DNA of 64,000 nucleotides from Verrucomicrobiales bacterium (GCA_002698785.1 PAAG01000045.1:1-64000); one strand, 5' to 3'. Positions 18,494 through 27,748 are shown, counted from the first letter of the stretch. Made by a program: numbers and translations. The notes: generated by a model not told the origin, from the letters alone.

Positions 18494-19429
18494 ATGGGTC
18501 TTTTCTTCAAGAAATCCTCGATAGGCGAGAATAGGATTGAGAACTCCGGGCGTTGGCCGGTTCGTCTCACGCATTTCTATCTTATCGACGAATACGAGTT
18601 TCCGGCGACGAACTTTCCGGAAATCTTTTTCGTCCAAGAGGGCAACTTTCTCCACGAAACGGATGTGGGAACTCAAGCCGTCCGGGAGGGCGCGGTAATA
18701 ATGGTCAACCCAGGGCACCGGCACCGGGTGAAACAACCTGAGGAGGTGGTGATCACAAGGGTTCGCTATCTACCCGAGTGGCTGACCCGGGAGTATGAAA
18801 TTGTCGCGAACTCCCCGCTTGTCCTGGCGTTGTTTTTTGACCAGTCATGGTTTCGGTTTCCCCGCGACGAGAATTTGCACGTTTTCACGACCAGGGCGGA
18901 AGCCGCCGGTCGCATTCGGGGCGAGTTGGAGTATCTCCGTGTCCTCTTGAAAGAAAAGCGCCAACTCGAGCCCATTGCTCGCGTTTCTGTTTTGAAACTC
19001 ATGATGTTGCTTGCTGATGAGCACCATCGTTTCTGGAGAGGGGTTACCGAGGTGGATGTTCTTCCAGAAGCCAAGCATGCGCTCGACGAAATCGAATCCA
19101 CTATCCTGCGCGCAGAGCCATTCGACCCGGCATCGATGCCTCGTGGCGGATTTGAGAAAAAAGCGATTGAGACAGCTTTTGATGATCTTACGGGCATGAC
19201 GATGCCGGAATACGCCCAGCGGAGACGGGTTTTTCATGCTGCCTGCCGACTTCTCACCGACACCGAAGAACCTCGTCGGATCTCTCGCAGTCTCGGATTT
19301 GCCAGCACCAGCGAGTTCGCCAAGCAGTTTGATTCGGTTTTCGATATTACCCCTAGCATTTACCGGGAAAAATTTGGTCAGGTAGCTCGGGAAGACGCGG
19401 CTTCTCCAGTGGAAGAAGAAGATGCTTGA
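18494..19429 (+). CDS. AraC-family transcriptional regulator
   Basis: A 311-residue protein. The N-terminal half looks like a cupin sensor (FFVQEGNFLHETDVG, REGAVIMVNPGHRHRVKQP). The C-terminal 100 residues form the double helix-turn-helix of the AraC family. The second HTH is clearest: ISRSLGFASTSEFAKQFDSVFDITPSIYREKFG, with the conserved F-x-x-x-x-G-x-T/S-P-x-x-Y-R pattern. The ligand is probably a small molecule, sugar-like by family. The gene ends inside the region upstream of tyrS; target genes are not evident. The last residues are Glu/Ala-rich. Confidence 0.85.
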   Translation: MGLFFKKSSIGENRIENSGRWPVRLTHFYLIDEYEFPATNFPEIFFVQEGNFLHETDVGTQAVREGAVIMVNPGHRHRVKQPEEVVITRVRYLPEWLTREYEIVANSPLVLALFFDQSWFRFPRDENLHVFTTRAEAAGRIRGELEYLRVLLKEKRQLEPIARVSVLKLMMLLADEHHRFWRGVTEVDVLPEAKHALDEIESTILRAEPFDPASMPRGGFEKKAIETAFDDLTGMTMPEYAQRRRVFHAACRLLTDTEEPRRISRSLGFASTSEFAKQFDSVFDITPSIYREKFGQVAREDAASPVEEEDA

Positions 19430-19473
19430 TTGAGGCGGTCGGGCCATGTTTCTTGCGGCCTTTTTCCAGGCTC

Positions 19474-20646
19474 ATGAAAACACCCGCCGAACAACTGCAG
19501 ATCCTTACCCGTGGCGTCGCTAACTTGATTAGCGAGAAAGAACTTCTCGCCAAGCTTGAGAGAGGCAAGCCGCTTCGTGCCAAGTTGGGTGTCGATCCTA
19601 CCTCGCCCGATCTTCACTTGGGACACAGCGTGGTGCTCGAAAAACTGCGTCAATTTCAGGAACTCGGGCATCAGGCCGTTTTGATCATTGGTGACTTTAC
19701 TGCTCAGATTGGCGATCCCACCGGTCGCTCAAAGACTCGTCCTCCTTTGTCCCGTGAAGAGATTCTCGCCAATGCAGAGACCTACACCGAACAAGCTTTC
19801 CGCATTCTCGATAAGGAAAAAACCGAGATCAAATTCAACGGCGAGTGGTTCAATAAAATGAGCTTCACCGACGTGATCCAACTCAATGCTCGCGTCACTA
19901 TGCAGCAGATGCTTCAACGTGAGGATTTCAAAAACCGGATCGCGAACGATCAGGAAGTCCGCCTGCACGAGATCCAGTACCCTATCGTGCAGGGGTGGGA
20001 TTCCGTCGAAGTGGAGTCCGATGTCGAGCTCGGGGGCACCGACCAACTGTTTAACATTCTTGTCGGTCGGGATATGCAGAAGTCGAAGGACATGGAGCCT
20101 CAGGTCGTGATGTGCATGCCCATTCTGGAAGGTCTCGATGGAGTCCAGAAAATGAGTAAGAGCCTGAACAACTACGTGGGGATTTCAGAGCCTCCCGGCG
20201 AAATGTTCGGCAAATTGATGAGCATCTCTGACGAACTCATGGCTCGATATGCGATCCTCTTGCTGGGTGAAGAGATCGATTCGGACATGCATCCGATGGA
20301 GGCAAAGAAATCCCTCGCCGCAAAAATCGTGACCCGCTATCACTCGGAAGCTGATGCAAAAGCTGCCAGGGAGAACTGGGAATCAATGTTCAGCAAAAAG
20401 GATATGGCTTCGGCCGATCTTCCGGAAATGGAGATTGGTGAGAGGAAAGACATTGTCGGAGTGGTGGCGCAAGCTTTCGAGTCAGTTTTCGAGACAAAGA
20501 GATCTGGTGGTGATGTGCGCCGCCTGATTCAACAGGGAAGCGTCCAACTGGATGGTGAAAAAATCACCGATCCGAAGGCAACGCCCGTCTGGGATTCAGG
20601 TCAGGTTCTGAAGCTCGACAAGAAGCGAAGCGTCCGAATTGCCTGA
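19474..20646 (+). CDS. tyrS: Tyrosyl-tRNA synthetase
   Basis: Class I aminoacyl-tRNA synthetase charging tRNA-Tyr. The class I signatures are HLGH at 48-51 and KMSKS at 226-230. The tyrosine-binding blocks GDFTAQIGDPTGRSKTRP and QGWDSVEVESDVELGGTDQLFNI are intact. The C-terminus holds an S4-type RNA-binding segment (VRRLIQQGSVQLDGEKITDPKATPV). Length (390 residues) fits the TyrZ-like subgroup. The ATG at 19474 is chosen because it begins the usual N-terminal helix; the frame extends upstream to 19426 without family similarity and would overlap the AraC gene. Confidence 0.96.
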   Translation: MKTPAEQLQILTRGVANLISEKELLAKLERGKPLRAKLGVDPTSPDLHLGHSVVLEKLRQFQELGHQAVLIIGDFTAQIGDPTGRSKTRPPLSREEILANAETYTEQAFRILDKEKTEIKFNGEWFNKMSFTDVIQLNARVTMQQMLQREDFKNRIANDQEVRLHEIQYPIVQGWDSVEVESDVELGGTDQLFNILVGRDMQKSKDMEPQVVMCMPILEGLDGVQKMSKSLNNYVGISEPPGEMFGKLMSISDELMARYAILLLGEEIDSDMHPMEAKKSLAAKIVTRYHSEADAKAARENWESMFSKKDMASADLPEMEIGERKDIVGVVAQAFESVFETKRSGGDVRRLIQQGSVQLDGEKITDPKATPVWDSGQVLKLDKKRSVRIA

Positions 20647-20775
20647 TTCTCAGAGAAATAGTCAAGCCTGTAATCAATTCCTTTTTTGTTGCTTACTGAG
20701 CCGGATTTCTATCCACTGGAGGTAATCAGCGAGAGGCCTATGGAGGGGGAGGGGCTCTCGTAAAGTGAAGAACTT

Positions 20776-21642
20776 ATGAAGGCAGCTCTCCAGGCATTTC
20801 CTCGAGTAATGGGAATCGTCAATGTGAATGACGACTCTTTCTCAGGGGATGGTACTTTAGATGTCGAACACGCCCTTCGTCAGGCATCGCAGATGGTGCA
20901 GGATGGGGCGGACATTATTGATGTGGGAGCCGAAAGCGCACGGACAAATCGGGGAGCAATCGAGATTGAAGAAGAGATCGCCAGGCTTCTCCCATTTATC
21001 GATTCGTTCGAGACTGTCTGCGCAGAAGTAAAGCCGAGAGACGAGCTCCAAATGTGGCCTCCGCTTTTATCGGTGAATACTTGGCGTCCCGAGATTGTGG
21101 AAGCAGTGCTGAAGACGGGAAGCGTCGATCTCATCAATGATATCGGCGGAATGGTAGAAGATAGTAATGCAAGACTGTGCTTCGAATTCGGAGCATCTCT
21201 CTTGATTATGCACACCGTGGGGCAGCCAAAGGTTGCCCACTTAGAGCAGCGGTATGACGATATCTGGGAATCATTGGAGGGGTTTTTCGACGATCGCATT
21301 GCCAGGGCGAATAAGATTGGGCTCTCCGAGGACCATATCGTCCTCGATCCGGGGATAGATTTCGCAAAGCAGAGCGAGGACAATTTGAGAATCTTCTCCT
21401 CTCTGGAGCGCCTGCAGCAGTATGGCCTCCCTGTATTGCTTCCGATCTCGCGAAAAACGGTGATTGGTGATGTGCTTGGCATTGAGAACCCAAGGGAAAG
21501 GGATGCCGGCACGGTTGCTTGTCTTGTGAGAGGTTTGGCTGGCGGGGCTAATATTTTCCGAGTGCATAATGTGAAGGCAGCTGCGGACTGCGTTCGGGTG
21601 ATAGCTGCTATCCGAAACGAGCCCGTGCACTCACAAAGCTGA
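20776..21642 (+). CDS. folP: Dihydropteroate synthase homologue with altered active-site loops
   Basis: A TIM-barrel protein of 288 residues that aligns along its whole length with dihydropteroate synthase, which joins pterin and p-aminobenzoate in folate synthesis. Retained: NDIGG, LDPGIDF (the pterin Asp), S-R-K-T-V-I-G and the C-terminal F-R-V-H-N. Changed: loop 1 reads NVNDDSF instead of NVTPDSF; loop 2 reads ESARTN instead of ESTRPG; the usual SVDT is SVNTW, losing the Asp that contacts the pterin. It may therefore be a paralogue with low or different activity. Neighbours (tyrS, hflK) give no pathway hint. Confidence 0.75.
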   Translation: MKAALQAFPRVMGIVNVNDDSFSGDGTLDVEHALRQASQMVQDGADIIDVGAESARTNRGAIEIEEEIARLLPFIDSFETVCAEVKPRDELQMWPPLLSVNTWRPEIVEAVLKTGSVDLINDIGGMVEDSNARLCFEFGASLLIMHTVGQPKVAHLEQRYDDIWESLEGFFDDRIARANKIGLSEDHIVLDPGIDFAKQSEDNLRIFSSLERLQQYGLPVLLPISRKTVIGDVLGIENPRERDAGTVACLVRGLAGGANIFRVHNVKAAADCVRVIAAIRNEPVHSQS

Positions 21643-21661
21643 TTCCAAAGTCTTTTCTCTT

Positions 21662-21695
21662 TTGTAACTGGATAGTGCGGCTCAACCCGTTACAA
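21662..21695. promoter_or_regulatory. Inverted repeat ttgtaac/gttacaa upstream of hflK
   Basis: The arms ttgtaac (21662-21668) and gttacaa (21689-21695) pair perfectly around 20 bases. The right arm includes TACAAT, a good -10-like hexamer about 10 bp before the hflK ATG. The site could be an operator or simply promoter sequence; a similar ttacaa word also occurs upstream of the GYF_2 gene and, in another inverted repeat, upstream of the 51.9-kb sulfatase. Confidence 0.35.
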
Positions 21696-21705
21696 TGCGG
21701 GCACT

Positions 21706-22686
21706 ATGCGCATACAGGTTGGAAAGGAAATTATAGAACTCAAAGGCCCGGAGAATGGAGGCAAGATCATCGGGATCATTGCCGTCGGGATCTTGGCGAT
21801 CATTGCGGTGTTCAGCTCGTTTTACACCGTTCAGGTTGAAGAAGCAGGGGTCGTTCTCCGTTTCGGAAAACACATCAAGACGGTCGATCCCGGACTGCAC
21901 TTTAAGATGCCATTCGGTATCGATAATGTCGAGTTTGTCCCCGTCGGCCGCCAGCAGAAACAGGAGTTTGGGTTCGGCACTGAAGGAGCGTCAAATTACT
22001 ATCAATACACCAGCCGCTCGGAAATGGAGCTTGAGAAGAATATGGTGACTGGGGATTTGAACGCAGCTCTTGTTGAGTGGGTGATTCAATACCGGATAAC
22101 CGAGCCGGAAAAGTATCTTTTTAAGGTTCGCAGTTCAGATGAGACTTTGAGGGATGCCAGTGAGTCCGTGATGCGTGAGGTCGTTGGGGACAGGACGGTT
22201 GATGAGGTGATCACGATCGGTCGCCAGGAGATTGAGTCGGAGTGTCAGGAGAAACTGAAGGCCCTCGTCGATTTGTATGAACTCGGGATCACAATTGACC
22301 AGGTTCAGTTGAAGAACGTGGATCCTCCCAAGCCTGTTCAGGCATCCTTCAACGAGGTGAATCAGGCTCAGCAGGAGAAAGAGAAAGAGATCAACGTGGC
22401 GAATGGCCAGTATAACAGGGAGGTTCCGAAAGCTCGGGGCGAAGCAGAGCGCCAAATCAGCGAGGCAGAAGGATATTCAACTCAGCGAATTAATGAAGCT
22501 CAGGGTGATGCCGCAAGGTTCGTTGCCCTGTTCGAGGAATATCAGAAGGCACCTGATGTGACGAGGAGACGCCTTTACCTCGAGACGATGGAGGGAGTGA
22601 TGCCCAGACTCGAAAAGAGAGTGGTGGTTGACGAGGACACCAGCCAGTTGCTGCCTTTCCTTCCCCTCACACCAACAGCAAAATAA
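21706..22686 (+). CDS. hflK: HflK, SPFH subunit of the FtsH-modulating complex
   Basis: A 326-residue SPFH protein: one membrane segment at about 21-42 (IIGIIAVGILAIIAVFSSFY), then the band-7 domain starting VQVEEAGVVLRFGKHIKTVDPGLHFKMPFGID. A coiled coil follows (NVANGQYNREVPKARGEAERQISEAEGYSTQRINEAQGDAARF), with VTRRRLYLETMEGVMP near the end; these blocks are diagnostic of HflK. With HflC it forms a large inner-membrane vault around the FtsH protease and controls access of membrane-protein substrates. The hflC gene follows 19 bp later, so they form an operon. Confidence 0.95.
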   Translation: MRIQVGKEIIELKGPENGGKIIGIIAVGILAIIAVFSSFYTVQVEEAGVVLRFGKHIKTVDPGLHFKMPFGIDNVEFVPVGRQQKQEFGFGTEGASNYYQYTSRSEMELEKNMVTGDLNAALVEWVIQYRITEPEKYLFKVRSSDETLRDASESVMREVVGDRTVDEVITIGRQEIESECQEKLKALVDLYELGITIDQVQLKNVDPPKPVQASFNEVNQAQQEKEKEINVANGQYNREVPKARGEAERQISEAEGYSTQRINEAQGDAARFVALFEEYQKAPDVTRRRLYLETMEGVMPRLEKRVVVDEDTSQLLPFLPLTPTAK

Positions 22687-22692
22687 TACAAC

Positions 22693-22698
22693 AGGAGG
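22693..22698 (+). promoter_or_regulatory. Strong ribosome-binding site of hflC
   Basis: AGGAGG stands seven bases before the hflC ATG at 22706. It is one of the few consensus Shine-Dalgarno sites in this window, and suggests that hflC translation does not depend on coupling to hflK. Confidence 0.8.
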
Positions 22699-22705
22699 AT
22701 AAATT

Positions 22706-23773
22706 ATGAAGAAAGCTGGTACAGGTTGTTTAGTTCTTTTAATTCTCTTTGTCGTACTTCTGGTTGCGGCAGGAGGGATTTACACCGTTCGCGAGACGGA
22801 GCAGGTTATTGTTACTCAATTCGGTAAGCCGGTTGGCGATCCGATCACTGATCCGGGGTTGAAGTTTAAGATGCCTTTCCTGCAGAAGGTGAATCGATTT
22901 GATAAGCGGATTCTTGAATGGGACGGCTCCGCCACTGAGATGCCCACCAAGGATAAAACGTACATCAGGGTCGATACATATGCTCGCTGGGCTATCGTTG
23001 ATCCTCTGCGCTACTTTGTGAAGTTGCAGAACGAGCGCCGCGCCCAATCCCGTCTCGACGATATTCTCGGTTCAGAAATGCGGAACTCCATCGCTAAGCA
23101 TGAGTTGATTGAGATTGTCCGTACCACAAAAGACCGAAAGGTTCAGGTAGAAGAAGAGTTGGTCGAAGCGGACATGACGGGTTCCGTCGGAAAGTTAATC
23201 CCCATTCGACGAGGTCGAAGCGCTTTGGAGCAGGATATCTTTACAACGGCAAAGACGAAGTTGCAGGAGTTTGGAGTCGAACTTCTCGATGTTCGGTTCA
23301 AGCGCATCAACTACAACGAAAGTGTGCAGGAGCGTATTTACGAAAGAATGATCTCTGAGCGTCAGCAGATTGCGGAGCGCTTCCGGTCAGAGGGTGCGGG
23401 TGAAGCGGCGAAGATCCTCGGCGACATGGCGCGCGATCTCAAAGAGATCGAGTCGGAAGCATACAAAGAGGTCGAGACAATAAAAGGTGAGGCAGATGCC
23501 AAGGCCACCGAGATCTATGCGGATGCCTATAATCAATCTCTCGAGGCAGCGGATTTTTACGAGTTTCTTCGGACTCTGGAGTTGTATGAGAGCATCCTCG
23601 GGGACAGCACTGTAGTGCTCTCCACCGACACAGATTTGTTTAAGTATCTCAAATCGGTGAAGCCTCTTGCCCCGAGCAAGTCTGAGGATGCGCTTCTGGC
23701 TGATCCTGAACAGGAAGTGGCGCCACAAAAGCCTCCTCGTCGAACTTCACCGCCGCCGGCGAATCAGCAGTGA
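22706..23773 (+). CDS. hflC: HflC, SPFH subunit of the FtsH-modulating complex
   Basis: A 355-residue partner of HflK. It has an N-terminal membrane anchor (CLVLLILFVVLLVAAGGIY) and an SPFH domain beginning VRETEQVIVTQFGKPVGDP, with LKFKMPFLQKVNRFDKRILEWDG. The long helical region has the family blocks YARWAIVDPLRYF, RIYERMISERQQIAERFRSEG and YADAYNQS. The tail after about 315 is Pro/Lys-rich and extra compared with many HflC. The stop codon TGA at 23771-23773 directly abuts the stop of the convergent helicase gene (sequence tgatca), so there is no intergenic spacer and transcription from either side must run into the other. Confidence 0.95.
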   Translation: MKKAGTGCLVLLILFVVLLVAAGGIYTVRETEQVIVTQFGKPVGDPITDPGLKFKMPFLQKVNRFDKRILEWDGSATEMPTKDKTYIRVDTYARWAIVDPLRYFVKLQNERRAQSRLDDILGSEMRNSIAKHELIEIVRTTKDRKVQVEEELVEADMTGSVGKLIPIRRGRSALEQDIFTTAKTKLQEFGVELLDVRFKRINYNESVQERIYERMISERQQIAERFRSEGAGEAAKILGDMARDLKEIESEAYKEVETIKGEADAKATEIYADAYNQSLEAADFYEFLRTLELYESILGDSTVVLSTDTDLFKYLKSVKPLAPSKSEDALLADPEQEVAPQKPPRRTSPPPANQQ

Positions 23774-26700
23774 TCAATCAAAGAGACTCAGGAGTTCCGC
23801 CTCGCTGAGGCGGGCTTCTCCGGCTCCTGATAGGAGTGACTCGGTGACTTCTCGCTTGCGGTTTTGCAGGGCGAGGATTTTCTCTTCCACCGTGTTTCGC
23901 GTGATGAGTTTGTAGCTGTTCACGACTCGCGTCTGTCCGATTCGGTGGGCACGGTCTGTCGCTTGCGCTTCCACAGCCGGGTTCCACCAGGGGTCGACGT
24001 GAATTACCGTGTCGGCTCCGGTCAGGTTGAGACCGACTCCACCCGCTTTCAGGCTGATGAGAAAAACCGGGACGTCTTTTTCCTGGAACCGCTTTACGAC
24101 ATCTGCTCGATTCTTGGTTTGACCGTCTAGATAGCAGAAGTCGATTTGCTTTGCCGCCAGTTGAGGAACGAGAAGCTGGAGCATCTCGACAAACTGGCTG
24201 AAGATAAGCACTCGATGTCCACCATCCAAAGCTTCCTCAAGAAGTTCCGCCAAAACATCACCTTTGATGGAAGCGTCTTTTTCTTCGATCTCCGACATGC
24301 CGAGAAGTCGCAAATCACAGCAAGTCTGGCGCAGCCTTAGGAGGGCTGTCAGGGCGAGCATTCGCTGACGACCACCCTCTGCATTAAGAATGGATTGTCG
24401 GCTTTCTCGAAGAAGTTTCTCATACACTTCCTGCTGTGTGGATTTGAGATCGCAGTAGACAACTTGCTCGATTTTCTCCGGCAAGTCTTTTGCGACCTCT
24501 TGCTTCAGCCTGCGCATTACTACGGGTTTCAGACGGCGAGAAAGGCGTTCCTGAACGCTCGTAGAAGGCTGGTTGGATGAGAGAGGCTTTTCAAACCGCT
24601 CTGTGAAATTGGCACGACTGCCCAAATACCCGGGAAGGGCGAACTGAGAAATCGACCAAAGATCGCGGACGGAGTTTTCAATAGGAGTTCCAGTCAGTGC
24701 AAAACGATGTGTGCCGTTTAGGCGATGGGCTGCTTGCGACACTTTCGCCTCTGGATTCTTGATGTGTTGAGCTTCGTCGAGAATTACGACATCAAAGTCC
24801 CACTCTCTCCACACATCCTCATCCCGGCGGAGCAATGCGTAGCTGGTGACGAAAATATCGGCATCCTGGTTGTCTTTCAGAATATCCGAGCGATTCGGTC
24901 CTTCGATGCCGACCGTTTTCAATTCAGGAACGAACTTCTCCGCTTCGGAAACCCAGTTGTAGACGAGTGAAGAGGGACACACGACGAGCGCGGTTCCTCC
25001 CACCGAATAAAGGAAGGAGAGAGTCTGCAGCGTCTTACCCAGTCCCATGTCGTCGGCGAGTATTCCGCCCATTCCCCGCGATGCCAGATTCTGCATCCAG
25101 TTCACCCCTTCCTTCTGATAAGGGCGTAGCGTGGACTCTAATTCAGGGTCGAGAGGGTAAAACTCAATCGAGTCTTCGGTGGTTTGCCAGGGAACAGCTC
25201 CCCGAGTTTGAAAGCCGAGGTCGTCAGCAGTCTCCCGAATATACCCTGCCTGACTTTGGTCAATGCGGTAGGTGCCAGGCTGCAGTTGCTCCGGGTCACA
25301 GTCGTTGAGGATCTCTGAGAGATTCTCAGCAAGGGAGGTGTCGAGAACAGCCGTTTTCCCTGAGAGGGATTTCTTTCCTGATTGCCCCATTTGGAGCAAT
25401 CGCTCGATCTCCTGGCGGGAAACCGTATCACCGGATGGAGTGGAAAAGCCCACTTCCATTGCGAACCAGTTCTCGCCACCCGATCGAAAGTCAAAGTTGG
25501 TCTGAATTGGCTCGACTTGCCCGAGGGCGTGATCGAACCGCTCTCCCGTCTCGGTCGACCATTGCTGCTGAAGTGCTGGGTAGCCGTGGGCGAGAAACTG
25601 AAGAATGGCTTCTTTGTTCTTTAAAACGAATTTTCCCTCATGGCCTCGGCGTGCAAATCCTGCTGCTTCGAGAGCAGCTATCGCCGCTTCTTCTCCATTT
25701 CGATCTGCTAGAATCAGCACTCCGGATTCTTCCCGGACGGAATCTCGATTCTCAGAGGCAGGGATGGACCTTTTTCCATAGCCGAAGGAGAGGTGGGCAT
25801 CGAGATGGTTGAGTGAGCCTTCCAATTCAACGTGGATTGCTACACGACCCTGGCGCACTTCGATTTCTTCTGTGTCAAAATGGCGAGACAACTCTCGAAA
25901 CGCTGGAGAGAAGTTTTCAGGGCTAAGAGTGAGTCCTCCGATCAAGACTGACGACAACGAACTGTCTATCCCCTGCGCCACGGGTTGAAGGAGGTCTTTT
26001 CCAGAAATTGCCCATGCCCCTGAGGTAGTAATCAGAGGAACCACATCCGGTGGCCAGTTCGCTTGAAAGCTAAGCCCGGTCTTTCGTGTGAGATTCAGAA
26101 GAAGGGGGCTCGATGAGATGTTCAGTTGGGCAGATTTGCCCAGGGTAAAAGCATTGGTATCGGGCGAGGCTGCAAAAAGCGCAGAGAGATTCTCAGTGGT
26201 GAGGGACAGCATTCCCGGAACTGATTCTGGTGTGATCTCCTGAAGGGCTCGGAACAGCGCTGCCTCACCTGATTCAAGAAAGAGTGGTGCCTTCGGCTTG
26301 AGTGCCTTCAGCAGGCAACGACGATCGTCTGTCTCGATCTCCACCCCGATCCCGAGGCGTCCCTTATTCCAAGAGGTCGGAAGGTCCGGAGGGATAACGA
26401 TGTGTAGTCGTGCAGGAATTGCTGTTTCGTCCGCTACTTCCACTACCTTTGGCCAATCAGCACTGAGCTTCGGCTTCTCTTCTGCCTGCTTTGGTGTCGC
26501 TTGTTGGGATTTTGGCTCCTGCTTAACCGTTGGCTCAAGAAACTCCAGACCAACAGCAAGAGCATGAGCACAGATGATTCCATCCCTGCGAGCGCGAAAA
26601 CAGGGGCAATGATTTTCTACGTCGATTCGAGAGCGAATCTCGAGACGTGTCTTGAACGTTTTTCCCTTGTCTCGCACCATTCCCTCAAGGATCCCTTTTT

Positions 26701-26815
26701 CGTAGGTCGCAGAATCGACACGGCCTGCGGAATGGAGTGAGCGAGCTTCCTTCATCTCCTTCCAACCTCCGGTGTCGGAGAGATATTTGCGGCTGAGTTC
26801 TACGGGTTCGATCAT
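23774..26815 (-). CDS. SNF2-family helicase with N-terminal SWIM zinc finger
   Basis: A 1013-residue protein. A SWIM zinc finger lies near the start (C70, C72, C82, H84 in the order C-x-C...C-x-H). A middle region of about 450 residues shows no recognised domain. A Swi2/Snf2 ATPase follows: GGILADDMGLGKT (about 583-596), DEAQHIKNPEAKVSQAAHRL (motif II, with Q in place of the usual H), LTGTPIENSVRDLWSI, and VDPWWNPAVEAQATDRAHRIGQTR near the end. This order is the bacterial SNF2/RapA-like helicase annotated as DEAD/DEAH box helicase with SWIM. It presumably remodels protein-DNA or RNA polymerase complexes. Convergent with hflC, with directly abutting stops. Confidence 0.92.
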   Translation of the reverse strand: MIEPVELSRKYLSDTGGWKEMKEARSLHSAGRVDSATYEKGILEGMVRDKGKTFKTRLEIRSRIDVENHCPCFRARRDGIICAHALAVGLEFLEPTVKQEPKSQQATPKQAEEKPKLSADWPKVVEVADETAIPARLHIVIPPDLPTSWNKGRLGIGVEIETDDRRCLLKALKPKAPLFLESGEAALFRALQEITPESVPGMLSLTTENLSALFAASPDTNAFTLGKSAQLNISSSPLLLNLTRKTGLSFQANWPPDVVPLITTSGAWAISGKDLLQPVAQGIDSSLSSVLIGGLTLSPENFSPAFRELSRHFDTEEIEVRQGRVAIHVELEGSLNHLDAHLSFGYGKRSIPASENRDSVREESGVLILADRNGEEAAIAALEAAGFARRGHEGKFVLKNKEAILQFLAHGYPALQQQWSTETGERFDHALGQVEPIQTNFDFRSGGENWFAMEVGFSTPSGDTVSRQEIERLLQMGQSGKKSLSGKTAVLDTSLAENLSEILNDCDPEQLQPGTYRIDQSQAGYIRETADDLGFQTRGAVPWQTTEDSIEFYPLDPELESTLRPYQKEGVNWMQNLASRGMGGILADDMGLGKTLQTLSFLYSVGGTALVVCPSSLVYNWVSEAEKFVPELKTVGIEGPNRSDILKDNQDADIFVTSYALLRRDEDVWREWDFDVVILDEAQHIKNPEAKVSQAAHRLNGTHRFALTGTPIENSVRDLWSISQFALPGYLGSRANFTERFEKPLSSNQPSTSVQERLSRRLKPVVMRRLKQEVAKDLPEKIEQVVYCDLKSTQQEVYEKLLRESRQSILNAEGGRQRMLALTALLRLRQTCCDLRLLGMSEIEEKDASIKGDVLAELLEEALDGGHRVLIFSQFVEMLQLLVPQLAAKQIDFCYLDGQTKNRADVVKRFQEKDVPVFLISLKAGGVGLNLTGADTVIHVDPWWNPAVEAQATDRAHRIGQTRVVNSYKLITRNTVEEKILALQNRKREVTESLLSGAGEARLSEAELLSLFD

Positions 26816-26938
26816 GAAATTTGGGGGCTGAAGACGTAGCTCCGACTGAGCCGTTTTGCAGCGCTTTTCTGGAAAAGTTTTTTCGGATTTCGCAATTGTG
26901 AGGTTGCGTTCAATATCGCTATCCCTGAGGAATACATA

Positions 26939-27736
26939 GTGACTTCTTCCCAGGTTCCATCATCAAAAAAGAACGCGATAGTCTGCCTTGTTAGGGGAAA
27001 GAAGAATCTGTCTGACTACGATGAATTGATTGAGAGAAATCTGTCGTTACAGAGAAACTTTTCCGGTTTTTCCGACTGCGATAATCTGATATTTCACGAG
27101 GGCAATATCACTTCAGAGCAGCAGAGCTATGTAAAAGACGCCTCCCCAAATTCTGCGTTTGTAACCCTTCCTGACAAGTGCTTTTCAAAAAAGCATGCTG
27201 ACAGATTTCTTCCCTACGAAAACACATGGCGATTAGGGTATAAGCACATGTGCCGTTTCTTTTCGGTCGAGATATACCCGCTGCTTGAGGAATACCAGTA
27301 TTATTGGCGTCTCGATGATGACTGCTTCCTCCACGGAGAATTGAACTTCGACCCTTTTGAAAAACTTGCCGATTCAGATTGTCTCTACGGATATGTGCGG
27401 GAAAAAATCGAGGGTCACAAACTGACAAGGGAAACGCTGCCCGAATTCTCACGCAAGTACCTTGAAGCGGTCCACCCTGAGAAGGTGAATGACGTAGATG
27501 TTTCTGCGCTCAACTACTACAACAATTTCCACGTTAGCAGTGTCGCATTCTGGTCACGGCCGGAGGTGGTGAACTTCTTGGGGAGCGTTGATGAGTCTGG
27601 CGGTATTTACAAATACAGGTGGGGAGATTCGACCATTCAGGCAATCGCTGTGAGAATGTTTTCTGAGCCAGAGCAAAGGATGAAATTTGAAGAGGTTCGA
27701 TATGAGCATCGATCCCACAACTGGAAAAGTTATTGA
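26939..27736 (+). CDS. GT15-like (Kre2/Mnt1-type) alpha-1,2-mannosyltransferase homologue
   Basis: A 265-residue protein matching the fungal glycolipid 2-alpha-mannosyltransferase family (GT15) block by block. It has an N-terminal A-I-V-C-L-V-R segment; Y-Y-W-R-L-D-D-D at 121-128 (fungal YYWRVEP, here with a DDD metal-type motif) leading into NFDPF; YNNFHVSSVAFWSRPEV (194-210); and G-G-I-Y-K-Y-R-W-G-D (221-230), nearly identical to the fungal GGFFYERWGD. His257 in YEHRSHNW corresponds to the metal-binding His. No signal anchor is present, unlike the fungal Golgi enzymes. The GTG start has a gagg sequence eight bases upstream. It opens a glycan cluster with an oxygenase and sulfotransferases. 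The sugar donor is inferred, not shown. Confidence 0.75.
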   Translation: MTSSQVPSSKKNAIVCLVRGKKNLSDYDELIERNLSLQRNFSGFSDCDNLIFHEGNITSEQQSYVKDASPNSAFVTLPDKCFSKKHADRFLPYENTWRLGYKHMCRFFSVEIYPLLEEYQYYWRLDDDCFLHGELNFDPFEKLADSDCLYGYVREKIEGHKLTRETLPEFSRKYLEAVHPEKVNDVDVSALNYYNNFHVSSVAFWSRPEVVNFLGSVDESGGIYKYRWGDSTIQAIAVRMFSEPEQRMKFEEVRYEHRSHNWKSY

Positions 27737-27748
27737 GGAGTTAGTGTT

